A stretch of DNA of 48,147 nucleotides from the NCBI RefSeq assembly GCF_030068445.1, contig NZ_JAQPOK010000118.1:1-48147 (forward strand). The letters are read 5' to 3'. Shown here piece by piece: positions 31,704 through 41,264 of the stretch. Below the pieces are notes generated by a model, which searched no databases, was not told where the DNA came from, and saw nothing but the letters and a program-made list of their open reading frames with translations. The translations under genes and the position numbers were made by a program. How positions within the stretch are numbered: position 1 is the first letter of the stretch; each line of letters begins with the position of its first letter. The stretch comes from Roseofilum halophilum BLCC-M91 (GTDB lineage: Bacteria > Cyanobacteriota > Cyanobacteriia > Cyanobacteriales > Desertifilaceae).

Positions 31704-32819
31704 TCAAATCGTCACTGGAGATTCCACATAAATATTCGGTTCTTGTAGCGTAAATTCAATTCCGAACTCCATTAGTTTTTTAGTAACTTTCTGATTAGCG
31801 AGTTCAAGTAAACGTTTCCTCAGTTGTATAGAATTCTCATTAGATCCAAGAATAAAAAATGTAACCCTAGCTCTGGTGTTCTGGTGAGAATTTTCATCAT
31901 TAAGCAAAACAATACTCGTGCTACCTGGATCGATTCCAAACAGAGAATCTGTACTTTCTTTAACCACCTGTTGTACCAAGGCTTGTTCTCGCTCTTGCAA
32001 GTAGCGAGTGAAATCTAAGTAGAGTAAGACCATCACCTTTTTACCTCTGGTCACATTTTCAATTCCCAGATTCGCTAAAGTATTATTAGGCATAATAAAT
32101 AAGGTGCTTTTGGCAGCCGTTCTAATTTTGGTAGACCGTAATCCAATTGATTCGACGCGCCCATATAAACCATCGGGTAAGCGAATATATTCCCCGGCAA
32201 TAAACGGGCGGTCTAAGTATAAAACAATAGTTCCTAACAGTTGTTCTAAGGTGCTTTTAGCAGCAAATGCTACAGCAGTAGCCCCAATGGAAACCCCAGC
32301 GAGTAAGGCGGTTAGGGGAATTTTTTGGCTTTGAGCAAAGGCAACGACAGCAAAAAAGCCGATTAACACATTAACGACTGTTTCAATAATTAAGATAAAA
32401 TCATCAACTTCTATCCCCACTTTCCGGACAATGGAAATACCGTAAATGCGAACGAGTTGACGGAAGAGACGGGAACAGAGCCACGATAAACTAATGGTTA
32501 ATCCTAGGGTAATAAAGGGCTGGATGAACTTATAGAGTCCAGGATTGTTTTCGAGCCAGGCTAGGGAAAAATAAGTTAAAATAAAACTTCCCGCTACTCG
32601 AAATTCTTTTTTGAGGGGTTCTACAAAGTCTTCATAGAGGCGATTAACTTGTCCAGAAAAGGTGCGGTTAAGGACAAAACGAACAAAGTTAGGGGTGGCT
32701 TTACTGATGAGTATCGATCCTAAGACAAACACCAGAAAAACTAGGGGATAGGGAACACTATATTGATCGAGTAGATTCACGGTTGAATTCGTCAATTGAG
32801 TCCAGGCAGAAAGATTCAT
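31704..32819 (-). CDS. MscS-family mechanosensitive channel (second of two)
   Basis: A 371-residue protein. Four N-terminal hydrophobic segments are followed by the pore helix and upper beta domain of MscS: TALLAGVSIGATAVAFAAKS, TLEQLLGTIVLYLDRPFIAG, then RVESIGLRSTKIRTAA and the NNTLANLGIENVTRG block. The end is EFTLQEPNIYVESPVTI. It releases solutes under turgor stress. It is about half identical by eye to the neighbour at 32898 and lies 78 bases downstream of it on the same strand. A heptamer array sits 10 bases before its start. Confidence 0.88.
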   Translation of the reverse strand: MNLSAWTQLTNSTVNLLDQYSVPYPLVFLVFVLGSILISKATPNFVRFVLNRTFSGQVNRLYEDFVEPLKKEFRVAGSFILTYFSLAWLENNPGLYKFIQPFITLGLTISLSWLCSRLFRQLVRIYGISIVRKVGIEVDDFILIIETVVNVLIGFFAVVAFAQSQKIPLTALLAGVSIGATAVAFAAKSTLEQLLGTIVLYLDRPFIAGEYIRLPDGLYGRVESIGLRSTKIRTAAKSTLFIMPNNTLANLGIENVTRGKKVMVLLYLDFTRYLQEREQALVQQVVKESTDSLFGIDPGSTSIVLLNDENSHQNTRARVTFFILGSNENSIQLRKRLLELANQKVTKKLMEFGIEFTLQEPNIYVESPVTI

Positions 32820-32829
32820 ATGGAAATAA

Positions 32830-32850
32830 GGAATAGGGAATAGGGAATAG
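32830..32850. repeat. heptamer array GGAATAG x3
   Basis: Three heptamers lie between the two MscS genes, just before the start of the second (which reads on the minus strand). Confidence 0.8.
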
Positions 32851-32897
32851 GAAAAGCGGAGTTTTACCCCGATCGCCCATTAAAAATTGTTGTATCA

Positions 32898-34001
32898 TTA
32901 TATGGTAATTGGGGAGTCCACATAAATATTGGGTTCTTCAATATCAAACTGAACGCCATACTCCTTGAGTTTTACGGTAATATTTTGGCGAGCGCGATCG
33001 AGCATTTGTCGGCGAATGTCCATGGAAGCTTTACCAGAACCGAGGATAAACAAGGTGATTTGGGCTTGGGTTTTGGCCTCTGAACCTCCAGTGTTTAAAG
33101 TTCTAAAGGTGACGTTGGTACTGCGGGGATTAATGCCAAAAATGTCTTGGGTACTGGCAAGAATGACTTCCCGAATTAGGGCTTGTTCTTGCTCTTCGAT
33201 GAGCTGATAAAAGGTGAGATAGAGTAAAGACATCACCTTTTTGGCTCCGGTGAAGTTTTCAATATTGACTTGAGTGAGGGAGTTGTTGGGGACAATCATC
33301 AGGGTTCCTTTGCCAGAGGTGCGAATTTTGGTCGATCGCAGTCCAATGGATTCGACTCTGCCAAATGTGCCATCGGGTAAGCCGATATAGTCATCAACAA
33401 CAAAGGGGCGATCGATATAAAGAACGATACCGCCTAAGAACTGGCTGAGGGTATTTTGGGCAGCAAAGGCGATCGCCAATCCCCCAACACCCAAACTCGC
33501 CAATAATCCGATCACATTCACCTGATGGGTTTGGGCAAAAATCAGAATCGCCAGAATGATAATCGCTGCATTCACCGCCCATTTACTGACAATCAATAGC
33601 TCGCTATTCACTTTGCGTCCACTCTGAAAGGCAGCATCAATCAGATAAACATCAAAGAATTGTTGAAAAATACGCGAAGCTAACACGCTGGTAGCGACGG
33701 TGAGGTTTAAGCTCACCAGTCTCTCTCCCCAAGAACTGAGAAAATCGGGGCCCCATAGAATTAGAATCAGATCGACTAGAGCGAATAGGAAAACAATGCG
33801 GATTAATCCCTTGAATGGACTAACAGTTTTTTCTAAGATAGTGGCAGCTTGGCTCGGTAGCACGGAGAGGAGCGCCCTTAAAATGATTCCAGGGAGGGCG
33901 CGTAAGCCCAGAATAATGGAGGCGATCATCGCCAAGCCAACTAAGACAATGCCCCACCACTGGATGGGAACAGTTGCCAGATCGGAAGCAGTATTTTCCA
34001 T
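32898..34001 (-). CDS. MscS-family mechanosensitive channel (first of two)
   Basis: A 367-residue paralogue of the downstream gene. Its pore-helix motif is LLASLGVGGLAIAFAAQNTL, then QFLGGIVLYIDRPF, DDYIGLPDGTFGRVESIGLR, and the end DIEEPNIYVDSPITI. The pore helix differs from the neighbour (VGGLAIAFAAQN against IGATAVAFAAKS), so the two may gate or conduct differently, or form mixed channels. Divergent from the glycan cluster. Confidence 0.9.
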   Translation of the reverse strand: MENTASDLATVPIQWWGIVLVGLAMIASIILGLRALPGIILRALLSVLPSQAATILEKTVSPFKGLIRIVFLFALVDLILILWGPDFLSSWGERLVSLNLTVATSVLASRIFQQFFDVYLIDAAFQSGRKVNSELLIVSKWAVNAAIIILAILIFAQTHQVNVIGLLASLGVGGLAIAFAAQNTLSQFLGGIVLYIDRPFVVDDYIGLPDGTFGRVESIGLRSTKIRTSGKGTLMIVPNNSLTQVNIENFTGAKKVMSLLYLTFYQLIEEQEQALIREVILASTQDIFGINPRSTNVTFRTLNTGGSEAKTQAQITLFILGSGKASMDIRRQMLDRARQNITVKLKEYGVQFDIEEPNIYVDSPITI

Positions 34002-34136
34002 AGGGAATGGGTAGAAAATGGATCGGATAATATCAGGGTTATTATATCGGGTTGCAGCCAGAAGGTGAATGATGCCCTAGGAAGAGATGCGATCGCGCCC
34101 ATCCATTTGCCCCATCATACCCCATCATCCTGAAAA

Positions 34137-34237
34137 TTAAGTATATTCAATTAGTCTAATTGTAACTAAGAATTTTAAAGATTTGTATATTTTTATTATG
34201 TTATCACTAAAATTCAAAAATCATAGAATATACTTAA
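34137..34237. promoter_or_regulatory. spaced 12-base inverted repeat upstream of the glycan cluster
   Basis: TTAAGTATATTC (34137-34148) and its exact reverse complement GAATATACTTAA (34226-34237) are 77 bases apart in an AT-rich leader, 36 bases before the first gene of the cluster. It might be a pair of regulator sites or the ends of a small element; no transposase or other signal is seen. In AT-rich DNA chance is possible. Confidence 0.4.
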
Positions 34238-34273
34238 GCAACAATATTTCACCATTACAATAACTGTCTCAGT

Positions 34274-36682
34274 ATGAACAATCCCACAGCTCAGATAGTT
34301 AAAAGTCATACGCAATACCCAAGGAAAACGTGGAAACCCAGAATCAAAAAGTTTGTTAACACCTTATTCTTGGGCATTCTTTGCTTTTTAAGTCTACTTA
34401 TTTACCATCATCATGACCGCGCTTTAGCTCATCGCCCCCATGATGTTGTTTCCCAAGTCCGAATTTCTCCTACTTACGATCGAGATCAAACCTTATTTAT
34501 CCTAGTTAGAGACAATCTATTTAAATCTACTGATGGCGGGTTTTATTGGCAAAGATTGAGCAACAATATAGATAATAAAGCAGATTTTTCTTCTTTAGAT
34601 ATTTCCCATCAGAATCCTAAAACATTATTGCTTTCATCTCCCCAAGATGGAATTTATAAATCCGTAGACTCAGGTCAATCTTGGTCTGCCATTAATCAAG
34701 GCATTAATCCCTTAAAGATTAGCTTGGTTGCAATTTCCCCCTATTCCGATCAAATCTTCTTAGCTGCTGGAGCAGAAAACGGACTTTACCAAACTGAAAA
34801 TAGTGGAAAAAATTGGTCACAAACGCTCAAAAACTCCAGTCATATCACAGCCATAGAGTTTGTCGATGCTAATCAAATTATGATTGGAGACTCTCAAGGG
34901 AACATTTATCGTTCCCTCGATCGAGGTAAAACCTGGAATCTAGCCTTTACAGTTCAAAATAGCGGTGCGATTACAGCCTTTGAATTTCCCCCCAACTTTT
35001 CTACCAATCCAACCTTTTGGATAGGAACTCAGAAAGGAGGGATTGTCAAGACAGAAAATAATGGATTATCTTTTACAACCGCTAATGATGGGCTATCCGA
35101 TTTCAACATTAGAGATATACTTCTCATACCCAGCCAGAACAATCCGTCTACTTTGCTCGTATCAACCTGGACAGATGGATTATTTAAATCAACAGATGGC
35201 GGACAAACCTGGAATCATGATAATCAAGGAATAACTCAAGATTATCAAGCAGATACACTTGAACAACCCCATTTTAGCAACATACAAATCTCCAACAGAT
35301 TTGACCAAGATCAAACTGTCTTTTTAGGGGGGTTTAATGGACTGTTTAAATCAACAGATGGGGGTAATGTATGGGAGGAACTAGAAACCTTATCTCCAGG
35401 TACTATTGTCGCCATGGCAGTATCTCCAGATTATGATAATGACTCCACAATAGCAGCCGTTAGTTATGTAGGAGAAACCTATATCAGCAAAGACCAAGGA
35501 AATACCTGGTCTCCCATGAATAAAGGGTTAGAAATCCCTCGTTTTACTCGGAAATTTGAAGAAATTAGTATAAATCAAGATCCGAGAAGATTTTTTGATA
35601 TTGCTTTTTCTCCTAACTACGATCGAGATAATACCCTATTTACCAGTGTGTTATGGAGTAAATTTCTTGTCTCTAATAATAGAGGAGAATCCTGGAAAAT
35701 TGTGCCCTTAAGCAAAGAAGTCAGAGGCATCACGATTACCCCTTCTCCAGACTTTGCCAACGATCGAACTGTTTATTTAGCCAGCCAAGAAGGGATAATT
35801 TTTCGATCGACTGATGGTGGATTCAATTTCTCCATTATTGGCAAGATTAAGCGAGTATCGGGTAACGATCCCCCTTCTGTCGTCATCTCTCCCAATTTTT
35901 CATCCGATCAAACCCTCTATGCTTCTACCTCTGAGGGGATTTATAAAACCACGGATGGAGGACAAAACTGGCAACCAACGAACAATATCAATGAGATCCT
36001 AGCCAGAAATAATTATCAATTGGTTATTTCCCCTAATTATGCCAATGATAATACCCTTTTCTTAGGGACTAACCAAGGACTATTTAAAACTCAAGATGCA
36101 GGCAAAATATGGGAACAAGTTACCAGTTCTCTTGACATTCAAAATGGATATATCGGAGGAATGAATATTTCACCCAACTATAGCCAAGACCAGACTTTAA
36201 TCTTGAGTGTAAAAGGCCAAGGATTATTAAAAACAGTTGATGGTGGACAGACATTTACTCCCATTGGTAATCCCTCCCTATCCTTATCTAGGATGCATAA
36301 TGTTCCCTCTGCCTATCGTTCAATTCAGTTTTCTCCTTCCTATGCAATCGATCAGACCATTTACGGTTTTGGATCGGCAGAAACAGAAATTTTCAAGTCA
36401 ACCGATGGGGGTAATAGTTGGCAGACCTTGAGCATTCCTCGAACCATACCCACATACGAATATAATTACAATTTTTTGACGACTATCGATCTCATGCTTT
36501 ATGTCTATAGTAGTCAAATCAAGAAGATAATCGTCTCCTTAGCTGCCGCTTTAGTCAGTTATTTTATTTTGGGATTTCTGAAGTTAGAACAAAGATTAAA
36601 ATTGCCGATTGGTAAACATGCCCTGCAAATAGCTGGTTCCAGTCTTATCTTTGTGTTAGCGTTAATCATCTTTTTCACTTAA
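34274..36682 (+). CDS. membrane-anchored BNR/sialidase-type beta-propeller protein
   Basis: An 802-residue protein. A membrane span at about 29-47 (TLFLGILCFLSLLIY) is followed by a large extracytoplasmic region (about 60-735) of repeats with the Asp-box-like S(T/V)DGG..W signature (for example STDGGFYWQ, STDGGQTWN, STDGGNVWE, STDGGNSWQ) and S.NYD.D.TLF repeats. Two more spans near the C-terminus are about 745-765 and 780-800. Such propellers resemble VPS10/YCF48-type domains and may bind or process sugars. The sialidase active-site arginines are not obvious, so I call it a binding protein. It heads the glycan cluster, 22 bases before the GT2 gene. Confidence 0.8.
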   Translation: MNNPTAQIVKSHTQYPRKTWKPRIKKFVNTLFLGILCFLSLLIYHHHDRALAHRPHDVVSQVRISPTYDRDQTLFILVRDNLFKSTDGGFYWQRLSNNIDNKADFSSLDISHQNPKTLLLSSPQDGIYKSVDSGQSWSAINQGINPLKISLVAISPYSDQIFLAAGAENGLYQTENSGKNWSQTLKNSSHITAIEFVDANQIMIGDSQGNIYRSLDRGKTWNLAFTVQNSGAITAFEFPPNFSTNPTFWIGTQKGGIVKTENNGLSFTTANDGLSDFNIRDILLIPSQNNPSTLLVSTWTDGLFKSTDGGQTWNHDNQGITQDYQADTLEQPHFSNIQISNRFDQDQTVFLGGFNGLFKSTDGGNVWEELETLSPGTIVAMAVSPDYDNDSTIAAVSYVGETYISKDQGNTWSPMNKGLEIPRFTRKFEEISINQDPRRFFDIAFSPNYDRDNTLFTSVLWSKFLVSNNRGESWKIVPLSKEVRGITITPSPDFANDRTVYLASQEGIIFRSTDGGFNFSIIGKIKRVSGNDPPSVVISPNFSSDQTLYASTSEGIYKTTDGGQNWQPTNNINEILARNNYQLVISPNYANDNTLFLGTNQGLFKTQDAGKIWEQVTSSLDIQNGYIGGMNISPNYSQDQTLILSVKGQGLLKTVDGGQTFTPIGNPSLSLSRMHNVPSAYRSIQFSPSYAIDQTIYGFGSAETEIFKSTDGGNSWQTLSIPRTIPTYEYNYNFLTTIDLMLYVYSSQIKKIIVSLAAALVSYFILGFLKLEQRLKLPIGKHALQIAGSSLIFVLALIIFFT

Positions 36683-36704
36683 AACCTAGATTGGAGTCAT
36701 AGCC

Positions 36705-37652
36705 ATGAAATTGATTATTCAAATTCCCTGCTATAACGAAGAAGCAACATTAGGGCTGACCCTTTCTCAGTTACCTCGCGAAATTCCTGGTATAGAGGTT
36801 GTAGAATGGCTGATTATCAACGATGGCAGCATTGACAAAACTGTAGAAGTCGCCAAAGCTTCTGGTATCGATCATATTGTTAACTTTGATCATAATCAAG
36901 GATTAGCGAAAGGTTTTATGGCTGGAATAGAAGCTTGTCTTAAATTAGGAGCTGATATTATTGTCAATACAGATGCAGATAATCAATATTGTGCTGATGA
37001 TATTCCTAAACTGATTGAACCTATCTTGAATGGTGAAGCCGAAATTGTGATTGGAGCTAGACCCATTCATGAAATTCAACACTTCTCGCTCACTAAAAAA
37101 ATTCTGCAAAACTTGGGAAGTTGGGTAGTCCGTGTGGCTAGTCAAACCGATATTCCTGATGCGCCGAGTGGCTTTCGAGCTATCAGTCGTTCGGCTGCCA
37201 TACGCTTGAATGTATTTAATGAGTATACCTATACCTTAGAAACAATTATTGAAGCAGGACAAAAAAGAATAGCAATTTGTTCTGTACCGATAAGAACCAA
37301 TGAAGAACTTCGTCCCTCTCGATTGGTTAAAAGTATTCCTCGGTATATTAAGCTCTCTATTTTTACCATTATTCGCTCCTTCATGGGTTATAAACCCCTG
37401 AAATTTTTTACCATTTTAGGTACGATTCCTTTCACCCTGGGTTTTTTGATCGGAGTCCGATGGTTGATTTTGTATTTTAGTGGTAGTCCCAGATCTCATG
37501 CCCCTAGCTTGATTTTAACAGCTATACTGATTTTAATTGGAATTCAAGTTTGGATATTTGGTTTAGTGGCTGATTTGATGTCTATCAATCGTAAGTTACT
37601 GGAAGATATACAAATGAAGCTGCGTTTTATGGAAATTAATAGAAATCACTAG
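36705..37652 (+). CDS. GT2 family glycosyltransferase with membrane tail
   Basis: A 315-residue GT-A enzyme. The nucleotide-sugar site is IPCYNEEATL, INDGSIDKTVEVA, the metal-binding NTDADNQY, and an acceptor motif DAPSGFRAISR. Two spans near 230-250 and 270-300 end the protein. This is the layout of dolichyl/undecaprenyl-phosphate mannosyl- or glucosyl-transferases (DPM1/GtrB type), which load a lipid carrier. It is the likely donor-maker for the two ArnT-like enzymes that follow, nine bases away. Confidence 0.88.
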   Translation: MKLIIQIPCYNEEATLGLTLSQLPREIPGIEVVEWLIINDGSIDKTVEVAKASGIDHIVNFDHNQGLAKGFMAGIEACLKLGADIIVNTDADNQYCADDIPKLIEPILNGEAEIVIGARPIHEIQHFSLTKKILQNLGSWVVRVASQTDIPDAPSGFRAISRSAAIRLNVFNEYTYTLETIIEAGQKRIAICSVPIRTNEELRPSRLVKSIPRYIKLSIFTIIRSFMGYKPLKFFTILGTIPFTLGFLIGVRWLILYFSGSPRSHAPSLILTAILILIGIQVWIFGLVADLMSINRKLLEDIQMKLRFMEINRNH

Positions 37653-37661
37653 GAAATTGAT

Positions 37662-39209
37662 ATGATTTTTATAATCAATCAAATAAGGTTAATATCTCAT
37701 TCGTTTTTGATAATATTGAAAAATAACTTTGCTTGGATAATCATTAGCTTTGGTGTTTTTCTCCGGGTGCATCAGTATCTTTATAATCGTTCCTTATGGT
37801 TAGATGAAGCGATGCTGTCACTTAATATTGTAAATAGGTCTTTTTTAGAACTTTTAACACCGTTAGATTTTCGCCAAAAAGCGCCTCCTTTATTTTTGAT
37901 TGCAGAAAAAATATGTGTAAACTTGTTTGGTTCAAGTGAATATGCTCTTAGATTACCCTCTTTAATTTTTGGCATCTTATCAGTCCTTTTATTTTATCAA
38001 GTCATCAAACGATATTCACACCCAAAAGTAACTCCATTCTTTCTAACATTTTTTGCGATTTCCAATCCTTTAATATACTATTCATCAGAAGTCAAACAAT
38101 ATTCTGCTGACTTAGCCGCATCTCTATGTCTATTATTGATTGTTTATCAAACACATAAGAATATTTTAAATCGATCAAAAATTATTATTTTTGGACTCAC
38201 TTATGCTGTTTTATTATGGCTATCTTTTCCATTTATATTTGTATTAGCGGGTTCTTTTATCAGTGAGTTTTTGTTTGATGTTTTTTCTAAAGATAAGAAA
38301 AAAATATATCAAACCATTACTATCTATATAATCCCCTTGGTAAGTTTTTGTGTTTTATACTTTTTGTTTATTAAAGGAGAGAATCAAGGTTTACAAAATT
38401 CTTGGGACTGGAAAGGTGGATTTGCTCCTATACCCACTCTTTCATCAATTCCGGAAACATTGCGATGGTATATCACTACGTTTAATAATATGTTTATTGC
38501 TCCAACAGGGTTTACTACACCTGGTTTAGCTGCCCTGTTATTTTTGACAGGATGTATTGGAGTGACAGTAAGTCTAAAAAGTCGATATAAGCTATATATA
38601 CTTTTATTGCCCATTGGGTTAACCCTGTTTGCTTCAATGATACAAAAATATCCTTTTTCCACTTTAACTAACTATTTACATGGTCAAGGGGGAAGGTTAA
38701 TTTTATTTTTAGTTCCTTTTATCTTGATCGTTATGTCTGAAGGATTAGCCTATATGACTTGGGAAAATGATCAAAAAATTGCAATGTTAATAACGATCAT
38801 TCTTTTACTAAATCCCCTAGTAACTTCATTGAAATATTTAAAAAATCCTAGAATGATAGAAGAAGTTAGGCCGGTAATCAATTATGTTCTTAATAATCAA
38901 AAGGAGTCTGATATGATTTATTTATACTATAGAACGAAACATCAATTTAGTTACTATCAAAAACAATTGGATTTGTCTGCCAACCAGAAGATAATAGAAG
39001 GAAGGGAACGCTTAAAAAATGAGTATATCGACATCCTGGAAGGTTTACAAGATAATGCTAGGGTTTGGTTCGTTTTTTCTTACACCCTAGAAGTTAATAA
39101 AAAAGAGATAGAAGTTTTTTTAGAGCGCCTCAATTGGACAGCAAAAAAGATTGAATCTCTAGAAAAATATGGCTCTTCTGCCTATTTGTATGATTTCAGT
39201 CAAGGTTAA
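37662..39209 (+). CDS. integral membrane ArnT/GT39-like glycosyltransferase
   Basis: A 515-residue protein with about 10-12 membrane spans. The early acidic motif (SLWLDEAMLSLNIVNRSF), followed by KAPPLFLIAEKI and EYALRLPSLIFGILS, is typical of lipid-linked sugar transferases of the GT39/GT83 clan. A soluble C-terminal domain follows at about 400-515. It is noticeably more AT-rich than mraY or sdhA. It should move a sugar from a polyprenyl carrier to an acceptor outside the membrane. The start at 37662 is nine bases after the GT2 stop. Confidence 0.85.
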   Translation: MIFIINQIRLISHSFLIILKNNFAWIIISFGVFLRVHQYLYNRSLWLDEAMLSLNIVNRSFLELLTPLDFRQKAPPLFLIAEKICVNLFGSSEYALRLPSLIFGILSVLLFYQVIKRYSHPKVTPFFLTFFAISNPLIYYSSEVKQYSADLAASLCLLLIVYQTHKNILNRSKIIIFGLTYAVLLWLSFPFIFVLAGSFISEFLFDVFSKDKKKIYQTITIYIIPLVSFCVLYFLFIKGENQGLQNSWDWKGGFAPIPTLSSIPETLRWYITTFNNMFIAPTGFTTPGLAALLFLTGCIGVTVSLKSRYKLYILLLPIGLTLFASMIQKYPFSTLTNYLHGQGGRLILFLVPFILIVMSEGLAYMTWENDQKIAMLITIILLLNPLVTSLKYLKNPRMIEEVRPVINYVLNNQKESDMIYLYYRTKHQFSYYQKQLDLSANQKIIEGRERLKNEYIDILEGLQDNARVWFVFSYTLEVNKKEIEVFLERLNWTAKKIESLEKYGSSAYLYDFSQG

Positions 39210-39291
39210 ATCCATAATTATTCAATGTAACGAGTCGTAACTTAAAAGTGTCGGATGCAATTATTTCATTTAGCTTATTTGGGTCAATTGT

Positions 39292-41238
39292 ATGATTATC
39301 CTCTTTATACTTCCTTTCATTTCCTTAGTTATATTAGGATTGATATTCCAAGCTAGACATTCTGATTGGCGGGATTCGAGTTTATCTGCTTTAGTAGCTT
39401 GGGGTGTTATTGTAACGGCCATAACTGAATTACTCAGTGTTTTAAGACTGTTGCAATTCGGATGGGTAATGCTTTTATGGCTTTTGGTGAGTTTTACCGT
39501 GATAGCTATTTATTGGCGATTTTACCGAAAACATCCTCATCTCCAGCCGCAAAAAGGATTTAATATTCCTGTATCTTCAGGGATATTATTAAGTGGTTTA
39601 GGACTAATTGCGATCGCTCTTGGGATACTGGCGATCGCCGCAGCACCGAATCACTCGGACTCGATGGAGTATCATATGAGTCGTGTGGTTCACTGGATAC
39701 AGAATGCTAGTGTGGCTCACTACCCCACCCATACCATTTTCCAACTGTATCAAAATCCCTGGTCAGAATTTGCGATTATGCACTTTCAGATTCTGACCAA
39801 TAGCGATCGCTTTGCCAACCTCATTCAATGGGGAAGTATGGTGGGTAGCTTAATCGGTGTATCCTTAATTGCCAAAAACTTGGGCGCTTCCTTAAAAGGA
39901 CAAATCCTAGCGGCTGTGTTTTGTGCCACTATTCCCATGGGAATTTTACAAGCCACCAGTACCAATAATGATTATGTCGTGGGATTCTGGCTCGTTTGTT
40001 TCGCTTACTTTACCCTGATTACCCTGAAAACAGGGGCAACCCCAGAGAACCTATTCCGATTGGGATCGAGCTTAGGGTTAGCCGTGTTAACCAAAGGAAC
40101 CGCCTATATTTATGCCCTACCTTTTTGTATTTGGATCGGTTTATGGGGAATCAAAACCCTGCGCTGGAAAGCCTGGAAACCTTTTCTAATCATCACATTG
40201 CTATTTTTAGCTATTAACCTGGGTCATTATACCCGTAACTTTGCCTTATTTGCTTCTCCTCTAGGTGTTCCATCCGACGAAACCAATCAAGAGTTTAGCT
40301 GGGCTATTTTCGTCTCTGGAATAATCAGAAACTTATCCTTACATGCAGATATTGTCAGAAATTTATGGTTAGAAAAATTCATCACTCCAACTACGGGATT
40401 GACGAATAAAGTCGTAGAAATTATTCATGGTTTTTTAGGCTTAGATGTTAGCGATCCGAGAATCACCAGTCCTAAAGTAAAGGGGTTTTATGTTCCCTCT
40501 TTATCCCTCTATGAAGATACGGCTGGTAATCCCTTTCATTTATTGCTAATTATGCTATCTCTTGGCATTTTGATCGTCCGAGATAGACTCAGAAAACAGC
40601 CTTATCTTATCGCTTATTCCTTCTGCGTGTTATCTGGTTTTTTGCTCTTCTGTTTTCTTCTCACTTGGTCTCCTTACCGTTGCCGCCTGCATTTACCTTT
40701 GTTTATTCTCTTTTCGGCGGTGGTGGGTGTGGTTTTCTCAAAAACGTTCCATGCCAAGATCAATTATGTTTTGGCTCTGTTACTTCTGTTTTTGTCTCAT
40801 TCCTGGGTATTGAACAACTCAGTGAGACCGTTTTTGGGTGAAAATAGTATTTTTAAGACTCCTAGAATTGAACAATACTTTAATACTCAGAAAGGTTTGC
40901 AATCTGGATATCTGCAAGCCGTAGAAACGGTTGAAGCTCAAAATTGCACTCAGGTGGGATTACTGTTAGAAAATACATCATTTGAATATCCCCTATGGAG
41001 AGGATTTCAGCAGGATCATAGATCGATCGTTTTGAGGCATATTGGTGTCAGAAATGAATCAGCCGTAAAAGCTGAGAGTTTACCTTATAGAATTTTTAAG
41101 CCTTGTACTGTTATTTATATCAATGGCAAGGAGAAAAAGCAACCCCCACAGATTAGAATAGATGGCCAACAATATCGCGAATCTTGGTCAGAAGAATCAG
41201 ACCAGAAGAGAACGATTTCTGTTTTGGCAGCTCCTTAG
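39292..41238 (+). CDS. second ArnT-like membrane glycosyltransferase
   Basis: A 648-residue membrane protein. The catalytic-type motif is NHSDSMEYHMSRVVHWIQNA, followed by HTIFQLYQNPWSEFAIMHF. About ten spans precede a soluble C-terminal part from about 540 (QNCTQVGLLLENTSFEYPLW). In place of the usual DE pair it has DSMEYH, so the exact catalytic acid is less clear than in the previous gene. It lies 82 bases downstream, with a possible internal promoter between. Linked by context to surface polymer synthesis. Confidence 0.8.
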   Translation: MIILFILPFISLVILGLIFQARHSDWRDSSLSALVAWGVIVTAITELLSVLRLLQFGWVMLLWLLVSFTVIAIYWRFYRKHPHLQPQKGFNIPVSSGILLSGLGLIAIALGILAIAAAPNHSDSMEYHMSRVVHWIQNASVAHYPTHTIFQLYQNPWSEFAIMHFQILTNSDRFANLIQWGSMVGSLIGVSLIAKNLGASLKGQILAAVFCATIPMGILQATSTNNDYVVGFWLVCFAYFTLITLKTGATPENLFRLGSSLGLAVLTKGTAYIYALPFCIWIGLWGIKTLRWKAWKPFLIITLLFLAINLGHYTRNFALFASPLGVPSDETNQEFSWAIFVSGIIRNLSLHADIVRNLWLEKFITPTTGLTNKVVEIIHGFLGLDVSDPRITSPKVKGFYVPSLSLYEDTAGNPFHLLLIMLSLGILIVRDRLRKQPYLIAYSFCVLSGFLLFCFLLTWSPYRCRLHLPLFILFSAVVGVVFSKTFHAKINYVLALLLLFLSHSWVLNNSVRPFLGENSIFKTPRIEQYFNTQKGLQSGYLQAVETVEAQNCTQVGLLLENTSFEYPLWRGFQQDHRSIVLRHIGVRNESAVKAESLPYRIFKPCTVIYINGKEKKQPPQIRIDGQQYRESWSEESDQKRTISVLAAP

Positions 41239-41264
41239 AACTCTAAACGTTGAGTGAGAATCAG

